DNA of 64,000 nucleotides from Ardenticatenaceae bacterium. Its GTDB lineage: Bacteria; Chloroflexota; Anaerolineae; Promineifilales; Promineifilaceae. Under the pieces are notes generated by a model. It was not told where the DNA came from, did not search any database, and saw only the letters and a list, made by a program, of their open reading frames with translations. A program made the position numbers and the translations under genes. Below are positions 1-8,571 of the stretch, in pieces. The stretch lies in assembly GCA_020634495.1 (NCBI GenBank), contig JACKBR010000002.1, positions 62,001 to 126,000 of the forward strand, written 5' to 3'. Every line of letters begins with the position of its first letter. Position 1 is the stretch's first letter.

Positions 1-309
1 GATAAAGTAGCGGGCATTGCCGGATGTGGTGAAAAGATTCTGGCGCATTTCCTGTAACTGGAGAACCATGGGCAGGTAATCCCGCCATTTCCGCAAGGGC
101 GTATTGACCTGCCATAAGTGTTCGTCGCAGCATTCTGTCTGGGAACCATCGCTAAACGTCACACGAAACAGGGGCTTTTTCCCTTGAGGATAGACGCCAA
201 CCACACGGGATGTACCGCCTTCTGGATTGACGACTTCATCTCCTACCTGGATATCGCCCATGCGCTTCCAACCTGTGGGCGTCAGCACCTTGTTGTCTAA
301 TCCTTGCGC
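1..309 (-). other. N-terminal splicing region of an Ala1-type intein
   Basis: Residues 459-561 of the methylase-helicase ORF look like an intein N-terminus. It starts with Ala-Gln right after the Walker A GTGK, then KVLTPTGWKRMGDIQVGDEV (block A) and FSDGSQTECCDEHLWQV (block B, with the Thr and His positions). Inteins with Ala1 commonly sit in P-loops between Lys and Thr/Ser, where the host Thr is the +1 nucleophile. The endonuclease part, if any, and the C-terminal His-Asn lie outside the window. The next visible residues (RKWRDYLPMVLQLQEMRQN) could begin a homing-endonuclease or linker segment. Confidence 0.85.
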
Positions 310-1683
310 TTTTCCCGTTCCCATTTCTCCAATTGCGACCGCTTCTGAATAGGTTTCCAGGCGAGTCAAAATGGCCGCAGCCGCATGTTTTTGGGCAGGC
401 AACAGACCGGATTTGCCCCGACCATTCTGGTCGACCATGCCGGGTATCTTTCGCTTCTTGCTCAAGCTGTTCAGCAAACGGCCGTATCCATTCAAATCAA
501 ACTGGTAAACCGGGGGATACTCCTGAGCCACAATGCCCGTCAGGTGCGCAATCCACTTCTGCAAGAACTGCTCCAGTTCCGCCCCTTTGTAGCTGGTGAC
601 CTGGCCACTGCTGTCCACGGTGGTGATGTCGGTGACGACGCTTTCCGTCTCCAGATGCGTCACCCGGGTGCGGCCGTCCGGCAGCGGCTCTTCAAATTCC
701 TCGGCGCGGGTCACTTTGTAGTTACGGCCCTTGATGAGCAGCCGCTCGTCGTCACCGGCCAATACCTGATTGTTGAGATGACCGGCCGCAATGACGCTGT
801 TCATGTGCCCAATTTTGAGGGGGGTTAACGGCCGTAACGGGACGTTAGCGCCGTTCGGGTCGAGATGCTCCCGCCAGGCAGCTTTACTGCTGGCACCCAG
901 CTGCCGGGCTTCGGCTAGGGCGTCAGCCGGATCAACAAATTGGGAGCGGAATTTAAATGCGCTGTGTTTGACTGCTAGCGAGGGAAGCGTGTAGGTGGGC
1001 TCAGAAACGGCCGTTAAAGGTTGCAGCATCTCTTTGCCTGCCGCCAACTGCGCCACCCTTTCCACCATCTCGCCATCGGGCGCAATGGCTTTCGGCCGCA
1101 GGATGCCAAAGAGGACAATTTGTTTGAACCGATCGTACGTGTCATCGGGGAAGCGGTAAATCTGCACCCGATCGTACCAGGACAAAATATAGCGAGTGGC
1201 TTTACGAAAGCGGAGCATGTGCTGGGGCACCACCCAGACGAGCAAGCCGCCCGGCTGTAGCCAGGGGCGGGTGTGGACCAGCCATTGGTACTCTAATCTT
1301 CCGTCTTCATCGTCATGATCATAAGGCGGGTTGAGATAGAGCAAATTGTAACCACTGCGCGAGGTGACCAGGCTGAGATAGCTGTCGTGGAGAATGCGCG
1401 TACCGTGTGCTGTGGTCGAATCCTCATTATCTGATCCATGCCGGGAAATAAGGAGCTGGCCCACGACTTCACGTGCCGCCTTGGCCCGCCCTTCATGCAG
1501 CTCAACGCCAAAGGGTTCCAGGCCCAGCTTTTCGGCCAGGGTCACCAATGCGGTGCCTTCACCGGCACATGGGTCTAGGATACGGCCGTCTTTTGAGACA
1601 GTGATATGGTTACAAATGAGATTAGTGACGGCAGGGGGAAGCGGGAAATAGCCCGCTTTTTCCACATTGATGAGTCGGGTCAT
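1..1683 (-). CDS. DUF6094-like N6-adenine methyltransferase / SNF2-type helicase with intein (partial)
   Basis: Open reading frame from ATG at 1683 to the window edge (561 codons, no stop). A strong Shine-Dalgarno (GGAGGTG) precedes the ATG. Residues 35-45 carry a SAM-binding motif (LDPCAGEGTAL) and residues 118-121 the catalytic NPPY of N6-adenine methyltransferases. Around residues 430-458 follows a helicase-like segment (LLPAQKHAAAA, then GEMGTGK, the Walker A motif of a SNF2/DEAD-type ATPase). Directly after the Walker A lysine the sequence changes into an intein (separate entry), so the helicase threonine and all later motifs lie beyond the window. The likely product modifies or remodels DNA, as in phage and plasmid methylase-helicase fusions. 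The helicase assignment rests on motif I and context only. Confidence 0.75.
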   Translation of the reverse strand, partial: MTRLINVEKAGYFPLPPAVTNLICNHITVSKDGRILDPCAGEGTALVTLAEKLGLEPFGVELHEGRAKAAREVVGQLLISRHGSDNEDSTTAHGTRILHDSYLSLVTSRSGYNLLYLNPPYDHDDEDGRLEYQWLVHTRPWLQPGGLLVWVVPQHMLRFRKATRYILSWYDRVQIYRFPDDTYDRFKQIVLFGILRPKAIAPDGEMVERVAQLAAGKEMLQPLTAVSEPTYTLPSLAVKHSAFKFRSQFVDPADALAEARQLGASSKAAWREHLDPNGANVPLRPLTPLKIGHMNSVIAAGHLNNQVLAGDDERLLIKGRNYKVTRAEEFEEPLPDGRTRVTHLETESVVTDITTVDSSGQVTSYKGAELEQFLQKWIAHLTGIVAQEYPPVYQFDLNGYGRLLNSLSKKRKIPGMVDQNGRGKSGLLPAQKHAAAAILTRLETYSEAVAIGEMGTGKAQGLDNKVLTPTGWKRMGDIQVGDEVVNPEGGTSRVVGVYPQGKKPLFRVTFSDGSQTECCDEHLWQVNTPLRKWRDYLPMVLQLQEMRQNLFTTSGNARYFI

Positions 1684-1735
1684 AGGGCACCTCCAAACAG
1701 GATTCTAGTATCGCCCTATGAAGCGCGTTAGCGCT
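1681..1735 (-). promoter_or_regulatory. leader hairpins sequestering the start codon of the methylase-helicase gene
   Basis: On the minus-strand transcript a GC hairpin (AGCGC-GTTA-GCGCT, 1722-1735) is followed by an 8-bp perfect inverted repeat, CATAGGGC (1713-1720) with GCCCTATG (1681-1688). The ATG forms the end of the 3' arm and the Shine-Dalgarno GGAGG lies in the loop. The same two-hairpin arrangement with different stem bases precedes radC at 6481-6531. Confidence 0.6.
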
Positions 1736-1896
1736 CAATTCGATCAAAAAGAGAGCAAGAATAATCTCTACTTTAACCTGCTAATAGAATTAATATTCGT
1801 GGTCAGCATGACGTAATAATCAAATACTTCTTATGAACAAAGCTTGGATCTCTTCTCAGTTATTCCCAAAGGCTTAGGCTTTAATTACTTAGGAAA

Positions 1897-3888
1897 TTAA
1901 TTGCCTGAAGGGGAAAGACAACGGAAACCGAGAGAATTGTTAGAAGTCGATGGCAAGTGATAGTAGCGATCCACTGCTAGGATGCCGCCCGCAAGGATAA
2001 ACCACCCTCCGCTCCGTACAGTTTTGTTAGTGCCTGTAGGCGGCCCCAGAGGGTTGTTATTTGGGGATCCAGAATAATAGCCACTATCATACCAATCGTT
2101 GACCCATTCCCATACATTCCCAGCCATATCCATCGCTCCAAACTGGCTGGCACCATCGGGATAGCTACCAACCTCGTTGGTGTCCCCAACACAATACCCA
2201 TTGTTGTCAAAATTTGCTAGGCTGCAAGTTGCTACCGCATCTCCCCATGGATAGGAACGCAATATCGTTCCCCGGGCCGCTTTTTCCCACTCTGCTTCCG
2301 TCGGCAGCCTTTTTCCTTTCCAGGCACAGTAATCCGTCGCATCATACCAATCCACATGAATCACCGGATAATTGTCATACGCAGGGTTACCGTAATAGAA
2401 ACTCCTTGTGAAAGAATAACTATTATTGGGCGGTTCACACGCCCCAGCGTCTACACATTGAGCATATTGGGCGTTGGTTACTTCATATTTATCAATGTAG
2501 AAAGCATCCAAATACACCGAGTGCAATGGAAGTTCATCTGCCTCACAATCAAAGCCAACATTGTAATCAGGATGGCACCCCATCTGGAACTCCCCAGCAG
2601 GTACGAACACCATCTCACCTGGTTGAGTTGTTGTAAGCTCATGGAGCCAATTAATCGCTAAATTGCCCACTTGCCAGTTAGAGACAGAAACAGGTTGCTG
2701 TCCACTTTTCGATGCATTTTGCTCGATAATCACAATCGACCCATTTCCATTACTATCTACATCGGAAGAGGTAACGATAGCAACGTGGCCCTCAATATAT
2801 GCAGTCGATCGAAAGCTAATTACGTCCCCTAGCATTGGAGCTTTGTTTGGCGTCCCGTTGGGAATACGTTCAAATAAGCTGCCAATATATTGTTGAGACA
2901 TATTGTTTACAACATCTTTTCCATTCGCTTGGTAAGGTGCAATGTTGTACTTCAAAAAAAGATAGCGCTTGGCAAGCTCAGTGCATTGCCATTCATACTG
3001 TGTTAGGCCTGCACCGAAATTCACAGATTTCGTGGAGCCGAGTGGGCCACAGGCAACTAACCCATCATAAGTGGCTCCCAAACGGTAAGAGCCACTATGT
3101 TTTCCCACGTTACAATCGCCAGACCACCAGGAAGGTGCCGGTAATGCTAATGGAGATTGAACAAACTCAGGTAACTTGTCATTACCAGCAATAGATTGTT
3201 CCGTCCCTACTGATAATATCGGTTGCGTTGATGTTGCGCTGCCTGTCCCAATTTTCAAGCTAGAAAGTAAGTTTAGAAAATCGTTTGGATCAGTTCCGTC
3301 ACTTATGTCACGCGAAATTCTTACAATCCATAAACGAGATTCTGCCTCCACAATCCATTCAGCAATTAAGGTTGACCGGGCCGTTTCATCACTGGTGATC
3401 AAATCAACAATGCTGTAGTTTCCTGCAATAGATTGACCAAATAAGGAGACAGCTGGAGCAGGTGAAGGTGTTCCCCCTTGTTGCGTTCGATAATCATTCA
3501 ATGCAGTTCGATATATGCTTGCCCCTCCGGGTATAGCGTTTGGTAAGGCTTCGATTGGGGGTGTAGTACCATAAGGTATAGAAATAATTGAAAACTCTTG
3601 AAAAGGTTTAACGGTAAATGCAGAAGTTATCTGATTGACATCATCAGCGGCGGTGGATTCAAATTGCCCTGGCAAAAACGGAGACCGAATATCCAGAATG
3701 ACGCCATCAACCGTTGGCGAAGCACTCCCGCCCATTTTTGTTACAAGCGGAAGATAAATGTCTGAAGCACCGGAAACATCATCCACCATAGCTTCCACTT
3801 GGGGCGGCAATTGGGAAGCAAAATCTGCCAGCACCAAAAGCAATGTTATGAAGCTAAAAAGAAAGATGAACACTTTAGAACGCGACAT
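1897..3888 (-). CDS. secreted CHAP amidase / FGE-sulfatase-fold fusion protein
   Basis: 663 residues. The N-terminus has a signal peptide or membrane anchor (about residues 5-22), followed by IYLPLV near 44-48. A CHAP-type cysteine amidase/peptidase domain spans about 260-415, with Cys302 in [10 protein letters not shown] and His368 in EGHVAIV, so it appears catalytically complete and could cleave peptidoglycan cross-links outside the cell. Residues 424-663 form an FGE-sulfatase (SUMF1, C-type-lectin-like) domain: [36 protein letters not shown]. The region [20 protein letters not shown] lacks the cysteines of true formylglycine-generating enzymes, so this part is probably a binding module. 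Residues 60-250 are unassigned. It follows the leftmost gene by about 210 bp. Confidence 0.8.
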   Translation of the reverse strand: MSRSKVFIFLFSFITLLLVLADFASQLPPQVEAMVDDVSGASDIYLPLVTKMGGSASPTVDGVILDIRSPFLPGQFESTAADDVNQITSAFTVKPFQEFSIISIPYGTTPPIEALPNAIPGGASIYRTALNDYRTQQGGTPSPAPAVSLFGQSIAGNYSIVDLITSDETARSTLIAEWIVEAESRLWIVRISRDISDGTDPNDFLNLLSSLKIGTGSATSTQPILSVGTEQSIAGNDKLPEFVQSPLALPAPSWWSGDCNVGKHSGSYRLGATYDGLVACGPLGSTKSVNFGAGLTQYEWQCTELAKRYLFLKYNIAPYQANGKDVVNNMSQQYIGSLFERIPNGTPNKAPMLGDVISFRSTAYIEGHVAIVTSSDVDSNGNGSIVIIEQNASKSGQQPVSVSNWQVGNLAINWLHELTTTQPGEMVFVPAGEFQMGCHPDYNVGFDCEADELPLHSVYLDAFYIDKYEVTNAQYAQCVDAGACEPPNNSYSFTRSFYYGNPAYDNYPVIHVDWYDATDYCAWKGKRLPTEAEWEKAARGTILRSYPWGDAVATCSLANFDNNGYCVGDTNEVGSYPDGASQFGAMDMAGNVWEWVNDWYDSGYYSGSPNNNPLGPPTGTNKTVRSGGWFILAGGILAVDRYYHLPSTSNNSLGFRCLSPSGN

Positions 3889-4048
3889 TGGCTTTTCTCC
3901 ACGGATGCAAAGTTTACTCTTGAATCAGCAAATGTATGGCACTATGAGAGCATTGTAAACTATGCTACTTGGCAATTCAATCCTTTTCAGAGCGGATCTG
4001 TGCTGACACCATTGATGGGTGAAGCTTTTCTGGCAGATTACTTACTAT

Positions 4049-5731
4049 CTAACGGCCAAAATTTAATGTTCGCTCTTGTAACCCAGCTTGAACAATTTCT
4101 TGCCAATTTCCTGGCACTGGCAGGACCCGCCAAGCCGCATAACCTTGTCCCTCACCCTCATCAAGCAAAGTGATCAGCTGATGCGCACGGCCATTTTCCC
4201 ACAAACACCCCGCCCATTCCGGCAATAACGGCAGCGCCAGGCACTTGTTCAGCATCGGATAGAAGAGAGGTGGTATCGGCTGCGTGCCATCATCCAGCAA
4301 GTAAAAGGGCTGCTCCGGGTTCATCTCCTTCAGGCTGGCCTGCTTGTGAATCAGGATGTGGTTGGCCCAGCCGCAGGGCAGCGTGGCCTGGATTTTTACG
4401 TGCTCTTTCATGCCGTCCAGCCGTATCCGCTTGCTGCCCAGCCAATGCACCTTGCCCCCGCCAACCAACGCCGCCCAGTTGGCCTTCACCGACTGCTTGG
4501 CCCCCACCATCTCCAGGTAAACCAGCGTCTCGTCCACGTCGTCAATGGTCAGCGCGGGCGTCAATACGGCCAATCCCTGAGCCAATGACAGCTTGCGGGT
4601 AGGGTCGTTTTTGACGCGCACCTCTTTGAGAATCACGCGCTGAGCCTCATGGCCCTCACGTTTGGGTCGGAAATGGTATGGTTGACACCAGGTCAATTCC
4701 GTCTGATACCCCACCTTTCGCAGCGCCTGGCTAACACGGCCGTCGGCCACCAGCTGTTCCGCCTGCCACTCGCTAATGGACGCCACGCCCAGGGCGTCCA
4801 CCACATCCCGCAGCAACAAGGCCTGACCAAATTCCGTCATCACCGGCGAAAGAGCGGTCAGTTTTTCCTGGAGGTTTGCTTCCGCTGCCGCCGGCAGCGT
4901 CACCGGCTGCGGTCGATATCCTCCATCTTGTGGGGTGGGGCGGTAGCCGTGGGCTTGCAGCGTCTCGCTGACGATGGTTTGCAGCGATGGAGCCAAATCA
5001 TTGCTGTAAAAACCACGGCCGTATGCGCCCAACTGGGCCTGGTAAATCACGTTACTGACCAGCACGGGACGGCCGTTTTCGCGGCGCAGCAAATCATCCA
5101 GGCGGCTGCGGGCAGTCGCTTCATCAACAGGCAGCGGCTTGGTGTAGCTGCCAGTGGCCGTACTGTCATCTTTTTCCCAGCCAGCCTGTGCAGCAAAAGC
5201 GTTTACCTGGGTTTGAATCAGGCTCTGTTCAGCGGTGGTCAACTGGCTCCAGTGACGGCCGTACACCGTCAACCCCGCCTTGTTCCACAGAGTTGTGCAG
5301 GCGATCTCCTGCCGTGGGAAGCTGCTGCCGGTCCCGGCCAGGGCCAGCTCATCGCGCACCAGATGGGCATCGACCGGCGGATATTGGCGGCGATATGCGC
5401 CGCGCCGGGCAAAGGGAACGGCCGGCGGCTCCAGCTCCACTTCGCCCCCATAGCCGAGGTGGGCGCACGCCTTTTCCGTCACCTGGCACACCGTTTGGTA
5501 AGCGGCTTCGGTCTGAATACCGTCGGTATACAGGACGGCCGCCACCACCTGCAAACTTTCGTTGCTGGGCAGATAGACATCCTCGCCAACGGTCATCGTC
5601 TCGATGGCGTTCAGGCCGTCGAGGATCGCCTGCCGTTTGCCTGCTTTGTCGTTGGTATAGGTGTGCTGGGTGCCTTCAATGGACAGGATCAGCGTGTTTG
5701 CCTCGTGGACACAGGTGATTGGTTGCGTCAT
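4049..5731 (-). CDS. hypothetical 560-aa protein, paralogue of the 42721-43689 product
   Basis: No known family recognised. No signal peptide or membrane segment is evident, so it is probably cytoplasmic. Residues 50-125 (DVYLPSNESL, VAAVLYTDG, TEKACAHLGYGG, LEPPAVPFARRGAY) align by eye with the N-terminus of the 332-aa protein encoded at 42721-43689, defining a shared domain of about 75 residues. The rest is a mixed alpha/beta protein of unknown role. Its ATG at 5731 has an upstream TTGGAG, and it starts 24 nt after the radC stop, so the two are probably co-transcribed. ACGGCCGT occurs four times within it. Confidence 0.7.
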   Translation of the reverse strand: MTQPITCVHEANTLILSIEGTQHTYTNDKAGKRQAILDGLNAIETMTVGEDVYLPSNESLQVVAAVLYTDGIQTEAAYQTVCQVTEKACAHLGYGGEVELEPPAVPFARRGAYRRQYPPVDAHLVRDELALAGTGSSFPRQEIACTTLWNKAGLTVYGRHWSQLTTAEQSLIQTQVNAFAAQAGWEKDDSTATGSYTKPLPVDEATARSRLDDLLRRENGRPVLVSNVIYQAQLGAYGRGFYSNDLAPSLQTIVSETLQAHGYRPTPQDGGYRPQPVTLPAAAEANLQEKLTALSPVMTEFGQALLLRDVVDALGVASISEWQAEQLVADGRVSQALRKVGYQTELTWCQPYHFRPKREGHEAQRVILKEVRVKNDPTRKLSLAQGLAVLTPALTIDDVDETLVYLEMVGAKQSVKANWAALVGGGKVHWLGSKRIRLDGMKEHVKIQATLPCGWANHILIHKQASLKEMNPEQPFYLLDDGTQPIPPLFYPMLNKCLALPLLPEWAGCLWENGRAHQLITLLDEGEGQGYAAWRVLPVPGNWQEIVQAGLQERTLNFGR

Positions 5732-5755
5732 GGGGTTACTCCAAGAGCGGAATGT

Positions 5756-6484
5756 TTAATCGAAGGCAAGGCCTTGCTCTTTCAGGCTGGCAAAAATGCC
5801 GTTGCCAATGATCAAATGATCCAGCACCTCAACACTGAGTAACTTGCCCGCCTCTACAATTTTGCGGGTAACACCAACGTCTTCGGGGGAGGGAGATGGG
5901 TCACCGGAAGGATGATTGTGGGCCAGAATGAGAGCTGCGGCCGTGGCATCAAGGGCGAGTCGAAAAATCTCACCAATGCGAATGGTGCTGCTGTTGAGGC
6001 TGCCTCGGTAGATGCACTGTGTGCCGATGACGTAGTTGCGCGTGTCCAGCAGCAGCACGTGTACCTCCTCCTGCTCCAGATGACGCAGGCGTGACAGCAG
6101 CAAATTGGCCCCATCGGCGGGGCTGGTGACGCGCGTTTTTTCCTCGGCTGGCGGTGCTTGAAGACGGCGGCTCAGCGCCAGGCAGGCCATCAAACGGGCA
6201 GCCTGGGCGTGACCGATACCGCGAAACTGCTTGAGCCGCTCCTGGCTGGTACGAGCCAGCTGATGCAGCGAACCATATTGGCTGAGCAGCTCCTGTGCCA
6301 GACCCGGCCCATCGGCCGAACCCAGGAGCAAGGCCAGCAGTTCTGTGGTTGAGAGGGCGTCGCTGCCGTGCTGTTGCAAGCGATAAAGCGGCCGTTCTTC
6401 AGCAGGCAGGTCACACAGGCGCAGGCGGGGCGCTGCGGTGTGATCCGTTTGTTGGTAAACGATAAGGGGAAGTTGTTGTGGCAT
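5756..6484 (-). CDS. radC: RadC-family (DUF2466) JAMM-domain protein
   Basis: 242 residues, the usual length for RadC. The N-terminal half has the helix-hairpin-helix-like region (LARTSQERLKQFRGIGHAQAARL). The C-terminal half is an MPN/JAMM domain with EVHVLLLDTRN and the metal-binding signature HNHPSGDPSPSPEDVGVTRK (His-x-His ... Ser-x-x-Asp-like). The family was named for DNA repair, but its biochemical role is unsettled. Copies on plasmids and phages are common. The Shine-Dalgarno is CAGGAGG, enclosed in the leader hairpin listed at 6481-6531. It is followed closely by the 560-aa hypothetical gene. Confidence 0.92.
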   Translation of the reverse strand: MPQQLPLIVYQQTDHTAAPRLRLCDLPAEERPLYRLQQHGSDALSTTELLALLLGSADGPGLAQELLSQYGSLHQLARTSQERLKQFRGIGHAQAARLMACLALSRRLQAPPAEEKTRVTSPADGANLLLSRLRHLEQEEVHVLLLDTRNYVIGTQCIYRGSLNSSTIRIGEIFRLALDATAAALILAHNHPSGDPSPSPEDVGVTRKIVEAGKLLSVEVLDHLIIGNGIFASLKEQGLAFD

Positions 6485-6531
6485 GGGGTGCCTCCTGATT
6501 GGGATTCACCCCATGCGGCGCGTTTAGCGCC
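6481..6531 (-). promoter_or_regulatory. leader hairpins sequestering the radC start codon
   Basis: On the minus strand, a GC hairpin GGCGC-TAAAC-GCGCC (6517-6531) is followed by a perfect 10-bp inverted repeat, GCATGGGGTG (6507-6516) with CACCCCATGC (6481-6490). The radC ATG lies inside the 3' arm and the Shine-Dalgarno AGGAGG is in the loop. Compared with 1681-1735 the stem bases differ but pairing is kept, which points to a selected RNA structure. Confidence 0.65.
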
Positions 6532-6540
6532 CTGGTGACG

Positions 6541-6885
6541 TCATTTGGATCGTGCGGTTTGCTGCTGGCGGCGATAGTAGGCCAACATTTTTTGCCGCTG
6601 CAAATCAGCGGCCCGTTTATCCCACTGCGCTAATTTTTGCAGCTCTTGTTCGACCCGCTCCGGAATCGGATTGTCCAGTTTCTGCTTCAGCTTTTGGCAA
6701 ATCCGGCAGAGGCGCACCTTGGGCGGCAAGTTTTCCAGCAGCTCCCACCGTCCGTTCAACGATGCATCCCCCTCGGCCGGTTTGGGCGCAGGCGAACAGA
6801 GCGCACCCGTTACTCCGTTGATGGTATGAACATGATGCACAATCGGGTGCACTTTGCCTCGGCGAAGGCGGACCAGATATTCCAT
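6541..6885 (-). CDS. small hypothetical protein with CxxC motif
   Basis: 114 residues, not recognised. The middle contains VRLCRICQKLK, a CxxC pair that could be half of a zinc site. The C-terminal third is Gln/Lys/Arg-rich and probably helical (about residues 80-110). The ATG at 6885 has no strong Shine-Dalgarno and no better alternative start is seen. It lies about 55 bp upstream of the radC leader, in line with the other minus-strand backbone genes. Confidence 0.5.
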   Translation of the reverse strand: MEYLVRLRRGKVHPIVHHVHTINGVTGALCSPAPKPAEGDASLNGRWELLENLPPKVRLCRICQKLKQKLDNPIPERVEQELQKLAQWDKRAADLQRQKMLAYYRRQQQTARSK

Positions 6886-6952
6886 GCTGTCATTTTAATG
6901 GATTTGGGGGCGTTTGGGGCTGAATAAGCAAGAAAGGGGTCTAGAAAGATGA

Positions 6953-7525
6953 TTACGGCCGTTGATTTCCTTCCCACACCGAGCGCCAGACACCCAACAT
7001 ACCTAGCTGGGCAGCGGCTACATCAATTTTCGCCTGATTCAGCTTCTTGCCCTGGAGGCGCACAATCGAGGCAATATCATCCAGGTGGCGCGTCGATTCG
7101 CTGTTTTCATAGGCACGCAGCTTGGCCACGACAATTGAGGTGGGGGTGATATAAGCGGCGCGGCGCATCTCGTCAAAAGGCAGCTTGACCCGATCGGCCA
7201 GCATCGCCAGCAGCTCTGGCTCTGTCGGTACGTAAAAGTCCGTTTTGATGTGATACCCCAGGTGAATCACGTTGAAAAAGCCACCATTCAGGGCACGATT
7301 GACGGCAATCTCATCGACATGGTAATGCATTTCTTGCAACCGCCGCACAAAGAGCGGTACGGAAAACTGTTTGGGGCTTAGCAGAATATCCATATCCTGG
7401 GTAAAGCGGGGTTCACCGTAAGCCACAACGGCCATGCCGCCCCAAATGGCGTAGGTTGCCCCAATTGCTTCCAGCACGTCAATGACGCCGCCAAAAGCCT
7501 GACCTTGTTCATACGCGGTACTCAT
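6953..7525 (-). CDS. nucleotidyltransferase-fold protein (DUF6036/AbiEii-like), pair 1
   Basis: 190 residues from the ATG at 7525. This start was chosen because it overlaps the upstream stop as ATGA, implying translational coupling. The MNT-type signature is WGGMAVVAYG followed by RFTQDMDILL, giving Gly-Gly and the Asp-x-Asp metal ligands. The middle has PTSIVVAKLRAY and HLDDIAS, as in small DUF6036/AbiEii-like nucleotidyltransferases. These proteins often act as toxins or RNA-modifying partners with an adjacent small protein. The upstream gene (7522-8130) has a predicted DNA-binding N-terminus and is the probable antitoxin/regulator. Enzymatic target unknown. Confidence 0.75.
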   Translation of the reverse strand: MSTAYEQGQAFGGVIDVLEAIGATYAIWGGMAVVAYGEPRFTQDMDILLSPKQFSVPLFVRRLQEMHYHVDEIAVNRALNGGFFNVIHLGYHIKTDFYVPTEPELLAMLADRVKLPFDEMRRAAYITPTSIVVAKLRAYENSESTRHLDDIASIVRLQGKKLNQAKIDVAAAQLGMLGVWRSVWEGNQRP

Positions 7526-8130
7526 TCTGACACCTCGGTTTTGCCAAACACCTGACGGCGGGCTTCTTGCTCTACTTCGGCATCGTTCCAATCTGGCTCT
7601 GCTTCAGCTATCAATAGCTTCTTCTGCCGCAGGGCAAAATCCGCAGCAGCAAAGGCGCGTCTGTTTTTCTCGGCCACCGACAGATGCCTGATGGTCTCAA
7701 TGAGTTCCCAGCTAATCGATTCGTATTTGGGTGAAGATGGCCGTTCCAACTGCGGATATTGCAAATAATAGCCAGCAATTTCCGGGCGTCGGGAATAAGC
7801 AATGCGAATACCGCCCTGGCGCAAAGCTGCCAAATCGCGGGCCAAGGCTTCTTGTGGCACCTTGCCCCAGCAATCGTCGTCCAGCTGGGCTGCAACCGTT
7901 TCCCAAATTTCTTCGCGTGGGTGGGGACGGCCGTCAGCGAGCAGATCGATGAGGGCGGCCCGGCGGGCGGCGATTTTGTCAATCTGCATATGCCCGGCCA
8001 TGGCGGCCAGGCGTAATTGCCAGTTAGAAACGGGCTTTTGTTGGCGAGCATCCCGCTTCCAGCCTTCAGTGGGATGAGGAACAGATGAAGTTTGCATACG
8101 CATATTATAAGCAAACATGTATTCAAACAC
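7522..8130 (-). CDS. HTH-like partner of nucleotidyltransferase pair 1
   Basis: 202 residues. Residues 50-120 (ARRAALIDLLADGRPHPREEIWETV, then QEALARDLAALRQGGIRIAYSRRPEIAGYYL) resemble the winged-helix N-terminus of HTH_11/WYL-type regulators, with a recognition helix and a wing. The C-terminus (SVAEKNRRAFAAADFALRQKKLL) is helical and charged. It overlaps the nucleotidyltransferase start by 4 nt. I infer a transcriptional repressor or antitoxin for the pair. The start may be internal (for example the Met near residue 50), since the first 40 residues are not typical. Confidence 0.65.
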   Translation of the reverse strand: MFEYMFAYNMRMQTSSVPHPTEGWKRDARQQKPVSNWQLRLAAMAGHMQIDKIAARRAALIDLLADGRPHPREEIWETVAAQLDDDCWGKVPQEALARDLAALRQGGIRIAYSRRPEIAGYYLQYPQLERPSSPKYESISWELIETIRHLSVAEKNRRAFAAADFALRQKKLLIAEAEPDWNDAEVEQEARRQVFGKTEVSE

Positions 8131-8214
8131 AATTTTGCATTTGAGTATTAATCATAAGTCGAGAGGAAAGTTTTTGATTTCGCCTACATGAGAAACGCTA
8201 CAAATTGTAAACCA

Positions 8215-8571
8215 TTAGGCAGACGCCAGGTAATCTGGTGGTGCGTAAAAGCTGCGTTTTCGCAGGGGTTCAGGCGATTCCTGCTGACAAAGCTTCCGTA
8301 GGCGCTTCATCTGCGACGCAGATTTTAACAAGTAGAAGGGTTCTTTTACTGGTCCAACACCGGCAGTCCAGGGAGGCGGAGCCTGATTAGTCCGTAGGGC
8401 CAAAAGCTCTAACAAAGCGGCTGACATCGCTAATACTGCCTCGTCATCCGTTTGCGGGGGTAACAAATCAACCAGGTTTGGTTGGCTACGTAAAAAGTCC
8501 TGCACCAAGCTGCGCAACTCCAAACTATCACGGTTTAAAGCAGCTTTGGCTAATTGCTCAATTTGTACCAT
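8215..8571 (-). CDS. small partner protein of nucleotidyltransferase pair 2
   Basis: 118 residues, not recognised beyond its context. The N-terminal half is helical (MVQIEQLAKAALNRDSLELRSLVQDF, then ALLELLALRTNQ). The C-terminal half is basic (SASQMKRLRKLCQQE, PLRKRSFYAPPDY). Its start overlaps the end of the upstream nucleotidyltransferase gene by 14 nt. Such coupled small proteins often neutralise the enzyme, but that is inference. Confidence 0.6.
   Translation of the reverse strand: MVQIEQLAKAALNRDSLELRSLVQDFLRSQPNLVDLLPPQTDDEAVLAMSAALLELLALRTNQAPPPWTAGVGPVKEPFYLLKSASQMKRLRKLCQQESPEPLRKRSFYAPPDYLASA

Noticed and set aside
1897..3888. Diversity-generating retroelement target
   Set aside because: FGE-fold proteins are classic targets, but no reverse transcriptase, template repeat or adenine-biased variable region is present in the window.
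4649..5842. 397-codon plus-strand ORF
   Set aside because: Antisense to the 560-aa gene, which has a Shine-Dalgarno and a real paralogue; the plus-strand translation is rich in His/Arg/Gln and matches nothing.
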